Assembly: GCF_001668625.1 (NCBI RefSeq)
Contig: NZ_LZLJ01000062.1
Span: 62,001-126,000, forward strand
Direction: 5' to 3'
Source of the DNA: Mycobacterium sp. 1274756.6
Lineage (GTDB): Bacteria; Actinomycetota; Actinomycetes; Mycobacteriales; Mycobacteriaceae
DNA length: 64,000 bases
The notes below the pieces were generated by a model. It made no database searches. It was not told the origin of the DNA and worked only from the letters and a program-made list of their open reading frames with translations. Below are positions 41,900 through 51,795 of the stretch, piece after piece. Position 1 is the first letter of the stretch. Every line of letters starts with the position of its first letter. A program made the translations under genes and the position numbers.

Positions 41900-42916
41900 A
41901 TGCCCCACCCCTGGCTGCTCGTGGAGACACTGGGCGCCGAACCGTTGGTGGTCGCTCAGGGCTCCCAGCCGCAGAACCTGGTCCCGCTGGATGCCTTCCT
42001 GCGGCGCAACCCGCGGCGGTCGGCCATCAAGACCGCGATCGCCGAGTCGGTCCGGACCGGCGAGTCGTTGGCGAGCATCACCCCCAAGCACGCGCGGGTG
42101 ATCCGTACCGAGCCGATCCGGATGTCCGACGGGCGGATCCACGGCGTGCAGGTCTGGAGCGGGCCCGCCGACGCCGAGCCGCCCGAGCGCATGATGCCCG
42201 GCGCGGCGATGTGGGATCTGACGTTGAAGGTCGCCACCGACACCCCGGAGTCCTTCGCCAACCTCGGCGGGGACGCCGAGCCGGAAGCCGGCTACAGCCG
42301 CGCGTTCGGCGACGAGCAGCCCACCCGTGAACTGCGCCCCGCGGAAGCCCAGGTCTTGGCGTTGGCGATCAAGGCTGAGCCGGGTCAATTGTTGTGCAGC
42401 AGTTGGGATCTCAACGACTCGCACGGCGAGCCGATTCGGGTGGGGTTCGTGGCGCGCACCGGACTGGAACCCGGGCCGGACGGTCGCGACCACGTCATCT
42501 CGCGCGGCATGAACTGGCGCGTGGAGAACACCGATGTCGCGCTGCCGCCCCGCCAACTCGCCGAGCAGGTGCTCGACGCGCTCGCCCAGCCCGGCGTGTA
42601 CCGCGCCCTGATCGACCTCGACACCTGGGCGCTGTTGCGCTGGCTGGACGAGCCCTGCCCGTTCTACAACTGGCGCTCCCCCGAGATCGGCGAGGGACGG
42701 GTACACCCGCAGGACAAAGCACTCTTCGACGGGATGCGCGCGGAGTTCGCCGCCGGTCCCACCGCCCGCGTGCTGCGCATGCAGGACGTCGACGCCGGCT
42801 GGGTGCCGGTGCACATCACCGTCAACCGGGTCGAGATCGAAGACGGGGTCTTCGCCGCGCTGGTTGCGATGCGACTGCCCACCGACGAGGAACTCGCCGA
42901 CGCCGGTCTGCGCTAG
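41900..42916 (+). CDS. PAS/GAF-type sensory protein (Rv3651-like)
   Basis: 338 aa with no transmembrane segment and no catalytic output domain. The M. tuberculosis homologue is known from a crystal structure to contain a GAF domain between PAS-like domains; the sequence here is collinear with it (MPHPWLLVETLGAEPLVVAQ at the N-terminus). It probably binds a small ligand; the signal is unknown. Its TAG stop overlaps the TAG of the convergent tad gene within a shared CTAG. Confidence 0.88.
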   Translation: MPHPWLLVETLGAEPLVVAQGSQPQNLVPLDAFLRRNPRRSAIKTAIAESVRTGESLASITPKHARVIRTEPIRMSDGRIHGVQVWSGPADAEPPERMMPGAAMWDLTLKVATDTPESFANLGGDAEPEAGYSRAFGDEQPTRELRPAEAQVLALAIKAEPGQLLCSSWDLNDSHGEPIRVGFVARTGLEPGPDGRDHVISRGMNWRVENTDVALPPRQLAEQVLDALAQPGVYRALIDLDTWALLRWLDEPCPFYNWRSPEIGEGRVHPQDKALFDGMRAEFAAGPTARVLRMQDVDAGWVPVHITVNRVEIEDGVFAALVAMRLPTDEELADAGLR

Positions 42917-43275
42917 CGCCCGGCCGGACCGGCCCGGGCCGTCGCCGCGCTGACAACGCCGCCGGTGACCAGCGGCACCGGCACCCGCACCGCGACAACG
43001 ACTTCGAGGTTCTCGACGCGGCAGCCGGCCAGGGTGGCGCGCATCCGGTCGACGACCATTGCCGCGCTCGAGCAGGCCGCCGCCGGCCCGGCCGGAAGCG
43101 CGCCCGCCGCGGCCAGCGCCGCCAGGTCCGCGGCGGCCTGGGCGCGGTGGCGCGCGACGATCACCGACCCGAGGCAAGCGATGCCGCCGGTCACCGTCAG
43201 CAACACCACCACCATCGCGGCCGCGACGACGGTGGCCGAACCACGCTCATCGTCCCGGTTCGGGCGCCGCGACAC
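42913..43275 (-). CDS. TadG/TadE-like membrane protein (Rv3654c-like)
   Basis: About 120 aa from GTG 43275. N-terminal ERGSATVVAAAMVVVLLTVTGG is the Rv3654c-family TadE/G-like helix, preceded by a basic leader (SRRPNRDD) and followed by HRAQAAADLAALAAA, the hallmark of Flp pilus TadG-like proteins. It begins 29 nt inside the TadE-like gene, so translation is coupled. Last gene of the tad operon; a pseudopilin-like or secretion-accessory role is expected. Confidence 0.85.
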   Translation of the reverse strand: MSRRPNRDDERGSATVVAAAMVVVLLTVTGGIACLGSVIVARHRAQAAADLAALAAAGALPAGPAAACSSAAMVVDRMRATLAGCRVENLEVVVAVRVPVPLVTGGVVSAATARAGPAGR

Positions 43276-43570
43276 CGGTCGCCGAAATCGCCAGCCCCGG
43301 TAAGTGTTCGGCGCGTGCCGTGACGGTGGCGACGACCGTCGAGCCGTCGCGGCGCAGGCGGATCGTGGCCCCGGCCGGGGCGAGTGCCCGCGCTGTCGCC
43401 ACCGCGGCCGCCTCGTCGCCGCGTGCGGCGAGGCGGGCCGCTTCACGCGCGGCGTCCACACAGCGGATCTGGACCACCATCGCGGCGAGGCCCGCCAAGC
43501 ACACCACCAGTACGGCGACCAGGGTGAGCAGCGCCAGCGCCGCCTCGACGGTGCTCGACCCGGCGGCACC
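43247..43570 (-). CDS. TadE-like minor pilin (Rv3655c-like), start not identifiable
   Basis: The frame encodes a TadE-type protein of about 107 codons: GSSTVEAALALLTLVAVLVV (Glu-containing hydrophobic helix), then RCVDAAREAARLAARGD and a beta-rich C-terminus. No ATG, GTG or TTG lies in frame between 43508 and 43728. The nearest upstream is GTG 43729 inside the pilin gene and the first downstream is GTG 43507 within the membrane helix. The given 5' boundary is therefore only the codon after the upstream pilin stop. A rare start codon, start within the pilin gene, or a -1 frameshift from the pilin frame are all possible. Confidence 0.7.
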   Translation of the reverse strand, partial: GAAGSSTVEAALALLTLVAVLVVCLAGLAAMVVQIRCVDAAREAARLAARGDEAAAVATARALAPAGATIRLRRDGSTVVATVTARAEHLPGLAISATGVAAPEPGR

Positions 43571-43572
43571 GG

Positions 43573-43770
43573 CTAGACCTTGGTGTCCAGGGCGCGGGCG
43601 ATGACGCGGGTCAGCGCCGAGACCACCGAGTCGCCGGTCACGACCGTGTAGAGGATGGCGCCGAAGGCGGCCGCGGCGATGGTCCCGATCGCGTACTCGA
43701 CGGTCGACATGCCGGATTCGTCGGCCCACAGCAGGATCAGGCGGGTTTTCAGGCTGTGCAGTTTGGTCAC
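43573..43770 (-). CDS. Flp/DUF4244-type pilin (Rv3656c-like)
   Basis: 65 aa from GTG 43770, with GAAGGGA upstream. Short leader to ESGMSTVEYAIGTIAAAAFGAIL: the G-M-x-T-V-E-Y arrangement with Glu at +5 is the class III signal sequence processed by a TadV-type prepilin peptidase. The single hydrophobic helix would form the pilus core. In M. tuberculosis the orthologue is the pilin-like subunit of this locus. Followed by the TadE-like frame after the TAG stop. Confidence 0.9.
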   Translation of the reverse strand: MTKLHSLKTRLILLWADESGMSTVEYAIGTIAAAAFGAILYTVVTGDSVVSALTRVIARALDTKV

Positions 43771-43800
43771 GGTTCTTCCCTTCTCGACGGGCACTGCGGT

Positions 43801-44376
43801 TCACAGCAATCCCGAGGACACGACCTCGCCGGCCAGGCCGATCACCATCGGGATGATGCCCAGGCAGACGAAGGCAGGCAGAAAACACAGTCCCAGCGGC
43901 CCGGCGATGAGCACCCCGGCGCGCTCGGCGGCGGCGTGGGCGGTGTCGGCGGCCTCCCGGCGAAATTGCCCCGCCAGCTCGACGATCCCGTCGGCCAGCG
44001 CGGTTCCCGAGGTGGTCGACCGTCGGGCCCAGCGCACCAGCGCGTCGATCTGGGGGTCCGACGCCGACGGCGGCGTCGACCAGGCGGTATCGGGCGCGGC
44101 GCCCAAGGCGAGCAGGTCCGCGGCGCGCTGCAGCACCTGTGCCAGCGCGGCGGGCGCGCTGGGTGCGGTCGCCGCCGCGGCGCCGGCCACCGTCATCCCG
44201 GCGGACAGACAGGCGGCCAGCACCTCCAGGCTCGCTGCGACCGCGAGCGACTCCACGCTCGGCCGGCCTCGTCGTTTCGGGAGTGGCTGCGCCGCAGCGG
44301 TGTTCGGCCGGAGTCGGGTGGGCGCGCGGCGCCCTCCGCTCAGCAGCGCGGCCGCCAACAGCAGCAGCGGGGTCAT
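43801..44376 (-). CDS. type II/IV secretion F protein, TadC-like (Rv3657c-like)
   Basis: 191 aa, ATG in an ATGA overlap with the TadB-like gene. Hydrophobic N-terminus, GspF-domain core with the ATAPSAPAALAQVL and DALVRWARRSTTSG helices, and a strong C-terminal membrane pair (GPLGLCFLPAFVCLG onward). Inner-membrane platform protein paired with TadB. Confidence 0.88.
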   Translation of the reverse strand: MTPLLLLAAALLSGGRRAPTRLRPNTAAAQPLPKRRGRPSVESLAVAASLEVLAACLSAGMTVAGAAAATAPSAPAALAQVLQRAADLLALGAAPDTAWSTPPSASDPQIDALVRWARRSTTSGTALADGIVELAGQFRREAADTAHAAAERAGVLIAGPLGLCFLPAFVCLGIIPMVIGLAGEVVSSGLL

Positions 44377-45158
44377 CCGGTGACTCCCGAGACGATGCGA
44401 TCCGACCACAGCAGCCCGACACAGGCCAGCGTGACGCCGATGAGCGTCAGCACGGCACCGGCCGGGCCGTCGGTCAGCACGCGAAGCGGCGCGGCGCCGA
44501 TCAACTGCCCCAGCGCCAGACCCAGCACCGGCAATCCGGCCAGGATCATCGCCGTGGCGCGGGTTCCGGCCAGTGCCGCCGACACCCGCGCCGTGAACTG
44601 CTGACGCTCGACGATGTCGCGTTGCGCGGCGCGCATCAACGCCGCCACCGGCAGTCCGTGCCGGGCGGCCAGCTGCCAGCACACCGCCAGGCGCTCCCAG
44701 TACGCGGCGAGCGCCGGCGATCCGGTGGCTGCCCGCAGGCCCGCGGCGACGTCGGCGCCCACCGAGGCGCGCGCGGCCACGGCGCCCAGCCCGCTCGCGA
44801 CGGCAGGCGCTGCCGCGGCCCCGGCCGCCGCCGAGAACGCCGCGACCGGGGTTGCGCCGATCCGCAATTCACCGACGACGACGTCCAGCGCCGCGGCCAG
44901 CGCCTGCCCGGCGGCGCGGTCGGCAGCCCGCCGGCGACGGCGTTGCCACCGCAACACCGCGGTTCCGGCGGCGACCGCGATAGCCGCGACCGTCGGGATT
45001 GCCAGCACCAGGGTGGCGCCCACCACCACCGCTGCCGCGATCACCGCGACGACCGGCGCGCCGAACCGGATCCGCCGGGGTGACCGGCCCAGCCGGTGGC
45101 GGGCGGTCGCGGGCCACAGCAGCGCGGCCGCGGCGATGGCCGCCAGCGCCCCGGTCAC
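44373..45158 (-). CDS. type II/IV secretion F protein, TadB-like (Rv3658c-like)
   Basis: 261 aa, GTG in a GTGA overlap with the ATPase gene. Two N-terminal transmembrane segments, a cytoplasmic GspF domain (about 80-195, ending RQQFTARVSAALAG-like region) and two C-terminal helices. Forms the membrane platform for pilin assembly with TadC. Confidence 0.88.
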   Translation of the reverse strand: MTGALAAIAAAALLWPATARHRLGRSPRRIRFGAPVVAVIAAAVVVGATLVLAIPTVAAIAVAAGTAVLRWQRRRRRAADRAAGQALAAALDVVVGELRIGATPVAAFSAAAGAAAAPAVASGLGAVAARASVGADVAAGLRAATGSPALAAYWERLAVCWQLAARHGLPVAALMRAAQRDIVERQQFTARVSAALAGTRATAMILAGLPVLGLALGQLIGAAPLRVLTDGPAGAVLTLIGVTLACVGLLWSDRIVSGVTG

Positions 45159-46309
45159 GGCCGTGTCCGGTTCTGCAGCAGGAGGCGCAGATCCGCTGCG
45201 GCGGGCGCGGGCCCGCGGTCGGCGCGCCAGCAGGTCTGCGCGGTGACCAGGCCGCGGCCGGCACGCCGCAACAGGGCGATCTCGGCCAACCGGCGTCGGC
45301 CGTCGGCCCGCCGCTGCACATGCACCACCAGCTGCACCGCCGCGGCCAGCTGGCTGTGCAGGGCGGCCCGCTTCAATCCGCCCAGCGCGCCGAGGGCTTC
45401 GAGACGGGCCGGCACCTCCGCGGGGCTGTTCGCGTGGACCGTGCCGGCACCGCCGTCGTGGCCGGTGTTGAGTGCCGCGAGCAGATCCACCACCTCGGCA
45501 CCGCGGACCTCGCCGACCACGATGCGGTCCGGCCGCATCCGCAGCGCCTGCCGGACGAGTTGGCGCACGGTGACCTCGCCGACCCCTTCGACGTTCGGGC
45601 GGCGGGCGACGAGCTTGACCAGGTGCGGGTGCGGTGGCGCCAACTCCGCGGCGTCCTCGACGCAGACGATGCGCTCGTCGGCCGGGACCTCCCCGAGCAG
45701 CGCCGCCAGCAGTGTCGTCTTACCGGCACCGGTGCCGCCGGAGACCAGGAACGCGGCCCGGGCGGTGAGGATCGCCCGCAGCATCGCCGCAGCGTCGACG
45801 TCGATGGCGCCGGAGCCGATCAGCGCCGCGAGCCCCTGGGTCGCCGGCCGCAGCACCCGCAGGGACAGGCAGGTGCAGCCGAGCACGACCGGCGGTAGCA
45901 CCGCGTGCAGCCGGACGGTGACGCCACGGGGGCCGACCGCGTCGAGTTGGCCGTCCACCCACGGCTGGGCGTCATCGAGACGCCGGCCCGCTGCCTGCGC
46001 AAGCCGGCGCACCGCCTCCTCGTCGGTGAATCGGATTGCGTTGCGGCGCAACCCGTTCCCGTCGTCGACCCAGACTGCGTCGGGTGCGGTGACAAGCACA
46101 TCGGTGACCCCGTCCGCGCCGAGCAGCGGTTCGAGCAGGCCCGCGCCGGTCAGCTCGGTCTCGACGGTCCGCAAGCTGGTCAATACCTCGCCGTGGCTGA
46201 GCATCCCGTGCGATTCGGCGCGGATCGCCGCGGCCATGCTCGCCGGGCGCAACGGGACCCGCTGTTCGGACAATCGCTCACGGACCCGGTCGACCAGTTC
46301 GTCGCTCAC
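45155..46309 (-). CDS. CpaF/TadA secretion ATPase (Rv3659c-like)
   Basis: 384 aa from GTG 46309, GTGA overlap with the CpaE-like gene. N-terminal alpha-helical domain, then the type II/IV secretion ATPase core: Walker A SGGTGAGKTTLLAAL (near residue 193), Asp box VCVEDAAEL and His box region GHDGGAGTVHANSP. Powers pilus polymerisation or retraction. Confidence 0.93.
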   Translation of the reverse strand: MSDELVDRVRERLSEQRVPLRPASMAAAIRAESHGMLSHGEVLTSLRTVETELTGAGLLEPLLGADGVTDVLVTAPDAVWVDDGNGLRRNAIRFTDEEAVRRLAQAAGRRLDDAQPWVDGQLDAVGPRGVTVRLHAVLPPVVLGCTCLSLRVLRPATQGLAALIGSGAIDVDAAAMLRAILTARAAFLVSGGTGAGKTTLLAALLGEVPADERIVCVEDAAELAPPHPHLVKLVARRPNVEGVGEVTVRQLVRQALRMRPDRIVVGEVRGAEVVDLLAALNTGHDGGAGTVHANSPAEVPARLEALGALGGLKRAALHSQLAAAVQLVVHVQRRADGRRRLAEIALLRRAGRGLVTAQTCWRADRGPAPAAADLRLLLQNRTRP

Positions 46310-47379
46310 GCTGCCGGCTCCTCGACCCGCCCCGCCGCGAGCGCGCCGAGCACCCGTCGCGCCGCCGCGGCGAGCGCCGAGCGGTGCCGCAGCCGCAGGC
46401 CGGCGCCATCGACCTGGTCGCCGATGCGCGGCTCGGCGCGCATCGCGGCGAGCAACGGCACCGCCACCAGATCGGCGATCTCACCGGCCCGCAACCCGCC
46501 GGGCGCCGGGCCGCGCACCACCAGACCGATGTGCGGATTGATCGCCGCCAGCACCGGGGCGGTAGCGGCGGTCGCGGCCGCGGCACGCACGTCACAGCGG
46601 CTCACCACGACCACCAGGTCGGCCGCTGCCAACGCGGCCTCGGCGGCGTCGGTGCTGCGGCGCGGCACGTCGCAGACGACCGTCGCCCCGCCGCGCCGGC
46701 CGGCGTCGAGCACCGCTTCCACCGCTCCGGGCTCCAGTTCGTGACAGTGCCGTGGCGCCGCGAGCACCACCGCACCGCGCATGGCCGGCAGCGCGTCCCG
46801 CACCGCCGGCCAGGTCAGCCGGCCGCCCCGCAGGGTCAGATCCGTCCAGCGCAGCCCCGGGGCCGGGCCGCCGCTCATCAGCAGGTCGATGCCACCGCCC
46901 CACCCGTCGAGGTCGACCAGCAGCGCCTCCTCGGCGCTCTGCGCCAGCGCGGCCGCCAACACCGAGGCGCCGGCGCCCCCGCACCCGCCGACGACGGCGA
47001 CGATCCGGCCGCCCCGGTCGGCGCCGCGGGCGGCCTCCTCGGCCTCGGCGAGCGCGGCGATCACCTCGGCTTCCTGCTCGGGTAGGGACAGAACGCGTTG
47101 GGCACCGACCGCGACGGCCGCGGCCCAGGTCGCCGGGGCCGGCTCGGCCGCGGTGATGACGCTGACGTGGTCGCGCCGCGGATGCGGGTGCTGCGCGCAG
47201 TACCGGGCGCCGGTGTCGTCGAGCAACACCGCGGTGGCCGCCAGCCAGGCCTTGCGGTGCAGTCGGGCGCGCGGATCGGCGTGGATCACCCGCAGCCCGA
47301 CCGCCGCCGCGATGCGATCGATCTCGTCGGCCAGTGTCGGATTCGACAGCAGGCTCAGCGCCCCGCCGGTGCCGGTCAT
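46306..47379 (-). CDS. CpaE/Ssd-like MinD-type protein (Rv3660c-like)
   Basis: 357 aa. N-terminal receiver-like half (about 1-115) and a C-terminal MinD/ParA-like domain. The P-loop reads VVGGCGGAGASVLAAAL: the two lysines of the deviant Walker A are absent, so ATP hydrolysis is doubtful. The M. tuberculosis relative (Ssd) affects septum formation and the dormancy response; in other bacteria CpaE localises Tad pili. ATG 47379 heads the tad operon. Confidence 0.88.
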   Translation of the reverse strand: MTGTGGALSLLSNPTLADEIDRIAAAVGLRVIHADPRARLHRKAWLAATAVLLDDTGARYCAQHPHPRRDHVSVITAAEPAPATWAAAVAVGAQRVLSLPEQEAEVIAALAEAEEAARGADRGGRIVAVVGGCGGAGASVLAAALAQSAEEALLVDLDGWGGGIDLLMSGGPAPGLRWTDLTLRGGRLTWPAVRDALPAMRGAVVLAAPRHCHELEPGAVEAVLDAGRRGGATVVCDVPRRSTDAAEAALAAADLVVVVSRCDVRAAAATAATAPVLAAINPHIGLVVRGPAPGGLRAGEIADLVAVPLLAAMRAEPRIGDQVDGAGLRLRHRSALAAAARRVLGALAAGRVEEPAA

Positions 47380-47523
47380 GGGTCCACGGTGCGCGCGGCG
47401 GGTCGGAGGGCACCAGCCCGCGGCGGGCGATTGGGTACCGCTGGGCAACTGTGCATAACCGCGGGTACCGGGCACGCGTCCGACCCCGGCCCAAAATGGC
47501 TGCGCGGGCCGCTATCCCGGGTT

Positions 47524-47623
47524 TGGAAAGGGGACGACCCCCGCCAGGGGGGGAGGAGGCGAGGGTCGTCGTGTATCAGCCCCGGGGGGTCGGGCTGATA
47601 CAGCCTCGGACATAAGCCGAGTG
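47524..47623 (-). ncRNA. 6C RNA (B11/ncRv13660-type small RNA)
   Basis: Two adjacent stems with C-rich loops on the minus strand: TGTATCAGCCC-GACCCCCCG-GGGCTGATACA (47601-47571 region; perfect 11-bp stem, six-C loop) and GACGACCCTCGCC...GGCGGGGGTCGTC (47570-47533; 13-bp stem with one wobble, loop UCCUCCCCCCCU). This is the textbook 6C motif of actinobacteria, at the same place as B11 in M. tuberculosis (between Rv3660c and Rv3661). The 5' end is set from the -10 box upstream and the 3' end after a short T tract; both approximate. Roles in cell-envelope and cell-shape control are reported for B11. Confidence 0.88.
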
Positions 47624-47629
47624 ATGCTC

Positions 47630-47660
47630 ACTATACACACGACTGCGGAACTGTCCGCAA
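47630..47660 (-). promoter_or_regulatory. putative promoter of the 6C RNA
   Basis: Minus-strand -10 hexamer TATAGT at 47635-47630, with TTGCGG as a weak -35 at 47660-47655 (19-nt spacing). The expected start near 47623 puts the first hairpin about 20 nt in. The hexamers were read by eye. Confidence 0.6.
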
Positions 47661-47730
47661 TAGTTGTGGAATTGCAACCGGCCGTGTCCGCACCCGTCAC
47701 CACCGTCGCAGGGGCCCCTATGCTGGGCCG

Positions 47731-48561
47731 GTGCCCGTTCCCGATCCGACCGCCGGCCCCGTCGAGCCCGGGGTGCGTTCGGCGGCGTTCTTCGACCTGG
47801 ACAAGACGGTCATCGCCAAATCCAGTGCGCTGGCGTTCAATAAGCCGTTCTTCGCCCAGGGTCTGTTGAATCGGCGCGCGGTGCTCAAGGGCACCTACGC
47901 GCAGTTCCTGTTTCAGCTCTCCGGCGCCGACCACGACCAGATGGACCGCATGCGTGCGCATCTGACCGACATGTGCGCCGGCTGGGACGTCGAGCAGGTC
48001 AAGTCCATCGTCGCCGAGACCTTGCACGACATCGTCACGCCGCTGGTGTTCGCCGAGGCCGCCGATCTGATCGCCAGCCACAAACTGTGCGGCCGGGACG
48101 TGGTCGTGGTCTCGGCGTCGGGCGCCGAGATCGTCGGGCCCATCGCCCGCGCACTCGGTGCGACCCACGCGATGGCGACCCAGATGGTCGTCGAAGACGG
48201 CAAGTACACCGGCGAGGTGGCGTTCTACTGCTTCGCCGAGGGGAAGGCCGAGGCGATCCGCGAACTGGCCCGGCGGGAGGGCTACGCGCTGGAACACTGC
48301 TACGCCTACTCCGACTCGATCACCGACCTGCCGATGTTGGAAGCCGTCGGCCACCCCAGCGTGGTCAACCCCGACCGCGCGTTGCGCAAGGAGGCGGTGG
48401 CCCACGAGTGGCCGGTGCTGACCTTCTCGCGCCCGGTCTCGCTGCGCGACCGGATCCCGGCACCGTCGGGGGCCGCGCTGGCCACCACGACCGCGGTGGC
48501 GGTTACCGCGCTGGCTGCCGGCGCGCTGAGCTACGCGCTGCTGCGCCGGTTCGTGTTCTGA
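47731..48561 (+). CDS. HAD-superfamily IB phosphatase with C-terminal membrane anchor (Rv3661-like)
   Basis: 276 aa from GTG. HAD motif I AAFFDLDKTVIAKSS, motif II VVVVSASGAEI, and motif III/IV with KAEAIRELARR and YSDSITDLPML. A C-terminal hydrophobic helix (ALATTTAVAVTALAAGALSY) is followed by RRFVF. Similar to SerB-type phosphatases and the Streptomyces morphological-differentiation inhibitor. Substrate unknown. Confidence 0.9.
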   Translation: MPVPDPTAGPVEPGVRSAAFFDLDKTVIAKSSALAFNKPFFAQGLLNRRAVLKGTYAQFLFQLSGADHDQMDRMRAHLTDMCAGWDVEQVKSIVAETLHDIVTPLVFAEAADLIASHKLCGRDVVVVSASGAEIVGPIARALGATHAMATQMVVEDGKYTGEVAFYCFAEGKAEAIRELARREGYALEHCYAYSDSITDLPMLEAVGHPSVVNPDRALRKEAVAHEWPVLTFSRPVSLRDRIPAPSGAALATTTAVAVTALAAGALSYALLRRFVF

Positions 48562-48636
48562 ACGCGCATCTGCAATTCCAGCAAACACATCTGGATGGCG
48601 TTCCGGTAACGGCGCCAAGTTACCGGCGGTTAGCCC

Positions 48637-48665
48637 TTGCTGTGACGCGCGCCACGTAGTACAAA
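48637..48665 (+). promoter_or_regulatory. putative promoter of the Ms1 RNA
   Basis: TTGCTG (48637-48642) and TACAAA (48660-48665) with 17-nt spacing on the plus strand, immediately upstream of the inferred Ms1 start at about 48672. Confidence 0.55.
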
Positions 48666-48671
48666 GGAGTC

Positions 48672-48970
48672 ACGGAAGCCCGGAGCGGCCAAGGTCCAGC
48701 CGGAAGAGAAGGCTCGATCTCCCAAACCGGGCGACCCAGCACGGACCCCGGTACCCACGGGGAGCCACAGCCGCGATAATGGCAGAAGTGTTGCGGGCCT
48801 GCGTTATTGCGAAGAGCGGCCGGTGTCGAGACCCTTTGGGTGGGGTCGCAGCCGAAGCGCATCGCGAGACCGCCGAGGCCACCCACGCAGCCCACGTGTC
48901 GCACGCCTGGTAACCGGGTTCCGTGCTAGCGGGCGGCGAGTCGCGATCAGCGAGGAGCCGCCCGCTTCAT
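48672..48970 (+). ncRNA. Ms1 / MTS2823 6S-like RNA
   Basis: The 385-nt gap between the HAD phosphatase and the next minus-strand gene lacks a coding frame. In mycobacteria this slot (Rv3661-Rv3662c) holds the ~300-nt Ms1 RNA, abundant in stationary phase and bound to core RNA polymerase. Promoter-like hexamers precede about 48672 and a strong hairpin (GCGGGCGGC/GCCGCCCGC, 48929-48965) followed by TTCATTT closes it, giving ~299 nt as expected. The hairpin overlaps the 3' end of the next gene. Assigned from position, length and terminator, not from alignment. Confidence 0.75.
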
Positions 48971-49750
48971 TTGGTCCACCACCGCGTGCGCCGAGCCGTC
49001 GGCAACCTTCCCGGCCGCCTCAGCAATCGACACCGCTTCCCCGGCGCCGGACTGCAGCCCCTTGCAACACAGCACCAGCCAGCCGGCCAGACCGTCGGGG
49101 GTGCCGGCCGCGAAACCCTGCGCGCCGTCGCGGTACTTGCCGACCGCACGCATCCAACTCAGCTCCGGAACGCCCAGACCGCGCGGGTCGAGTCCACTGG
49201 AGATGGTGATCAGCCGCGACACCGCGCGGGCCACCACCCCGTCGGCGGTGCCGAACGGCGCCAGCGCCAACAGTTCGCCGTGGGCCACCGCGGCCAGCAC
49301 CGGCGCCGGCGCCGCGGTCCCGCCGGTCACCAGATCGGCCAGCATCGCCAGTCGCCGGCCGATCTGTTCGTCGACCCGCGGGCGACCCAACCGGTCGTCG
49401 TCCTCGACCAGGTCGGCCGCCGCCAGCATGTGCAGTTTGGCGATCGCCTGCAGCGGGGCCCGCCGCCACACCTCCACCAGGGACGTCTCGCCGCCTTCGA
49501 GCGCCTGGGCGACCCGCAGCGCGCCGGCGAAGACCGGGTTGGCGGGGGCGGACTCGTCGACCTGGACCGGGCCCCCGTCGAGCACCGAGGAAGCGCGCGC
49601 CGAACGCAGCGACGCCTCGGCGGCGCTGACCGGCCAGCCCCGCCGGTTGGTCTTGTGCTGGTGCGCCTTGGCCAGGGCCTGCCGCGCCAAGGCGGACGCC
49701 TCGGCCACACCGGGCAGGTCGAGCAACGGGGCGAGCGGGTCGGCGGTCAC
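48947..49750 (-). CDS. conserved mycobacterial hypothetical (Rv3662c-like)
   Basis: 267 aa from GTG 49750 (VTADPLAPLLDLPGV), which has GGAG six nt upstream; the frame is open to 49783. Mostly helical, with segments such as SAAEASLRSARASSVLDGG and LAAVAHGELLALAPFG. No recognised catalytic motif, signal peptide or transmembrane segment. In M. tuberculosis the dpp dipeptide permease genes separate it from acs; here they are missing. Confidence 0.85.
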   Translation of the reverse strand: MTADPLAPLLDLPGVAEASALARQALAKAHQHKTNRRGWPVSAAEASLRSARASSVLDGGPVQVDESAPANPVFAGALRVAQALEGGETSLVEVWRRAPLQAIAKLHMLAAADLVEDDDRLGRPRVDEQIGRRLAMLADLVTGGTAAPAPVLAAVAHGELLALAPFGTADGVVARAVSRLITISSGLDPRGLGVPELSWMRAVGKYRDGAQGFAAGTPDGLAGWLVLCCKGLQSGAGEAVSIAEAAGKVADGSAHAVVDQMKRAAPR

Positions 49751-49846
49751 GTTCTCCGACGATACCGCCACGGCTGCGCGCACCGCCGCGACGAGCCCGG
49801 CGATCCGGCGCAGCGCGCCGCCGCGCGGTGACTACGCTGGGAAGTC

Positions 49847-51781
<1,935 letters not shown>

Positions 51782-51795
51782 CCGGCCCGGACCGG

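Noticed and set aside
39813..41930. 705-codon minus-strand frame over the helicase gene
   Set aside because: Shadow of the MrfA-type helicase; Arg/Gly/Ala-rich with no domain.
48562..48946. Small minus-strand ORFs of 70-94 codons in the Rv3661-Rv3662c gap
   Set aside because: The region matches Ms1 RNA in position, length, promoter and terminator; the ORFs show no coding character.
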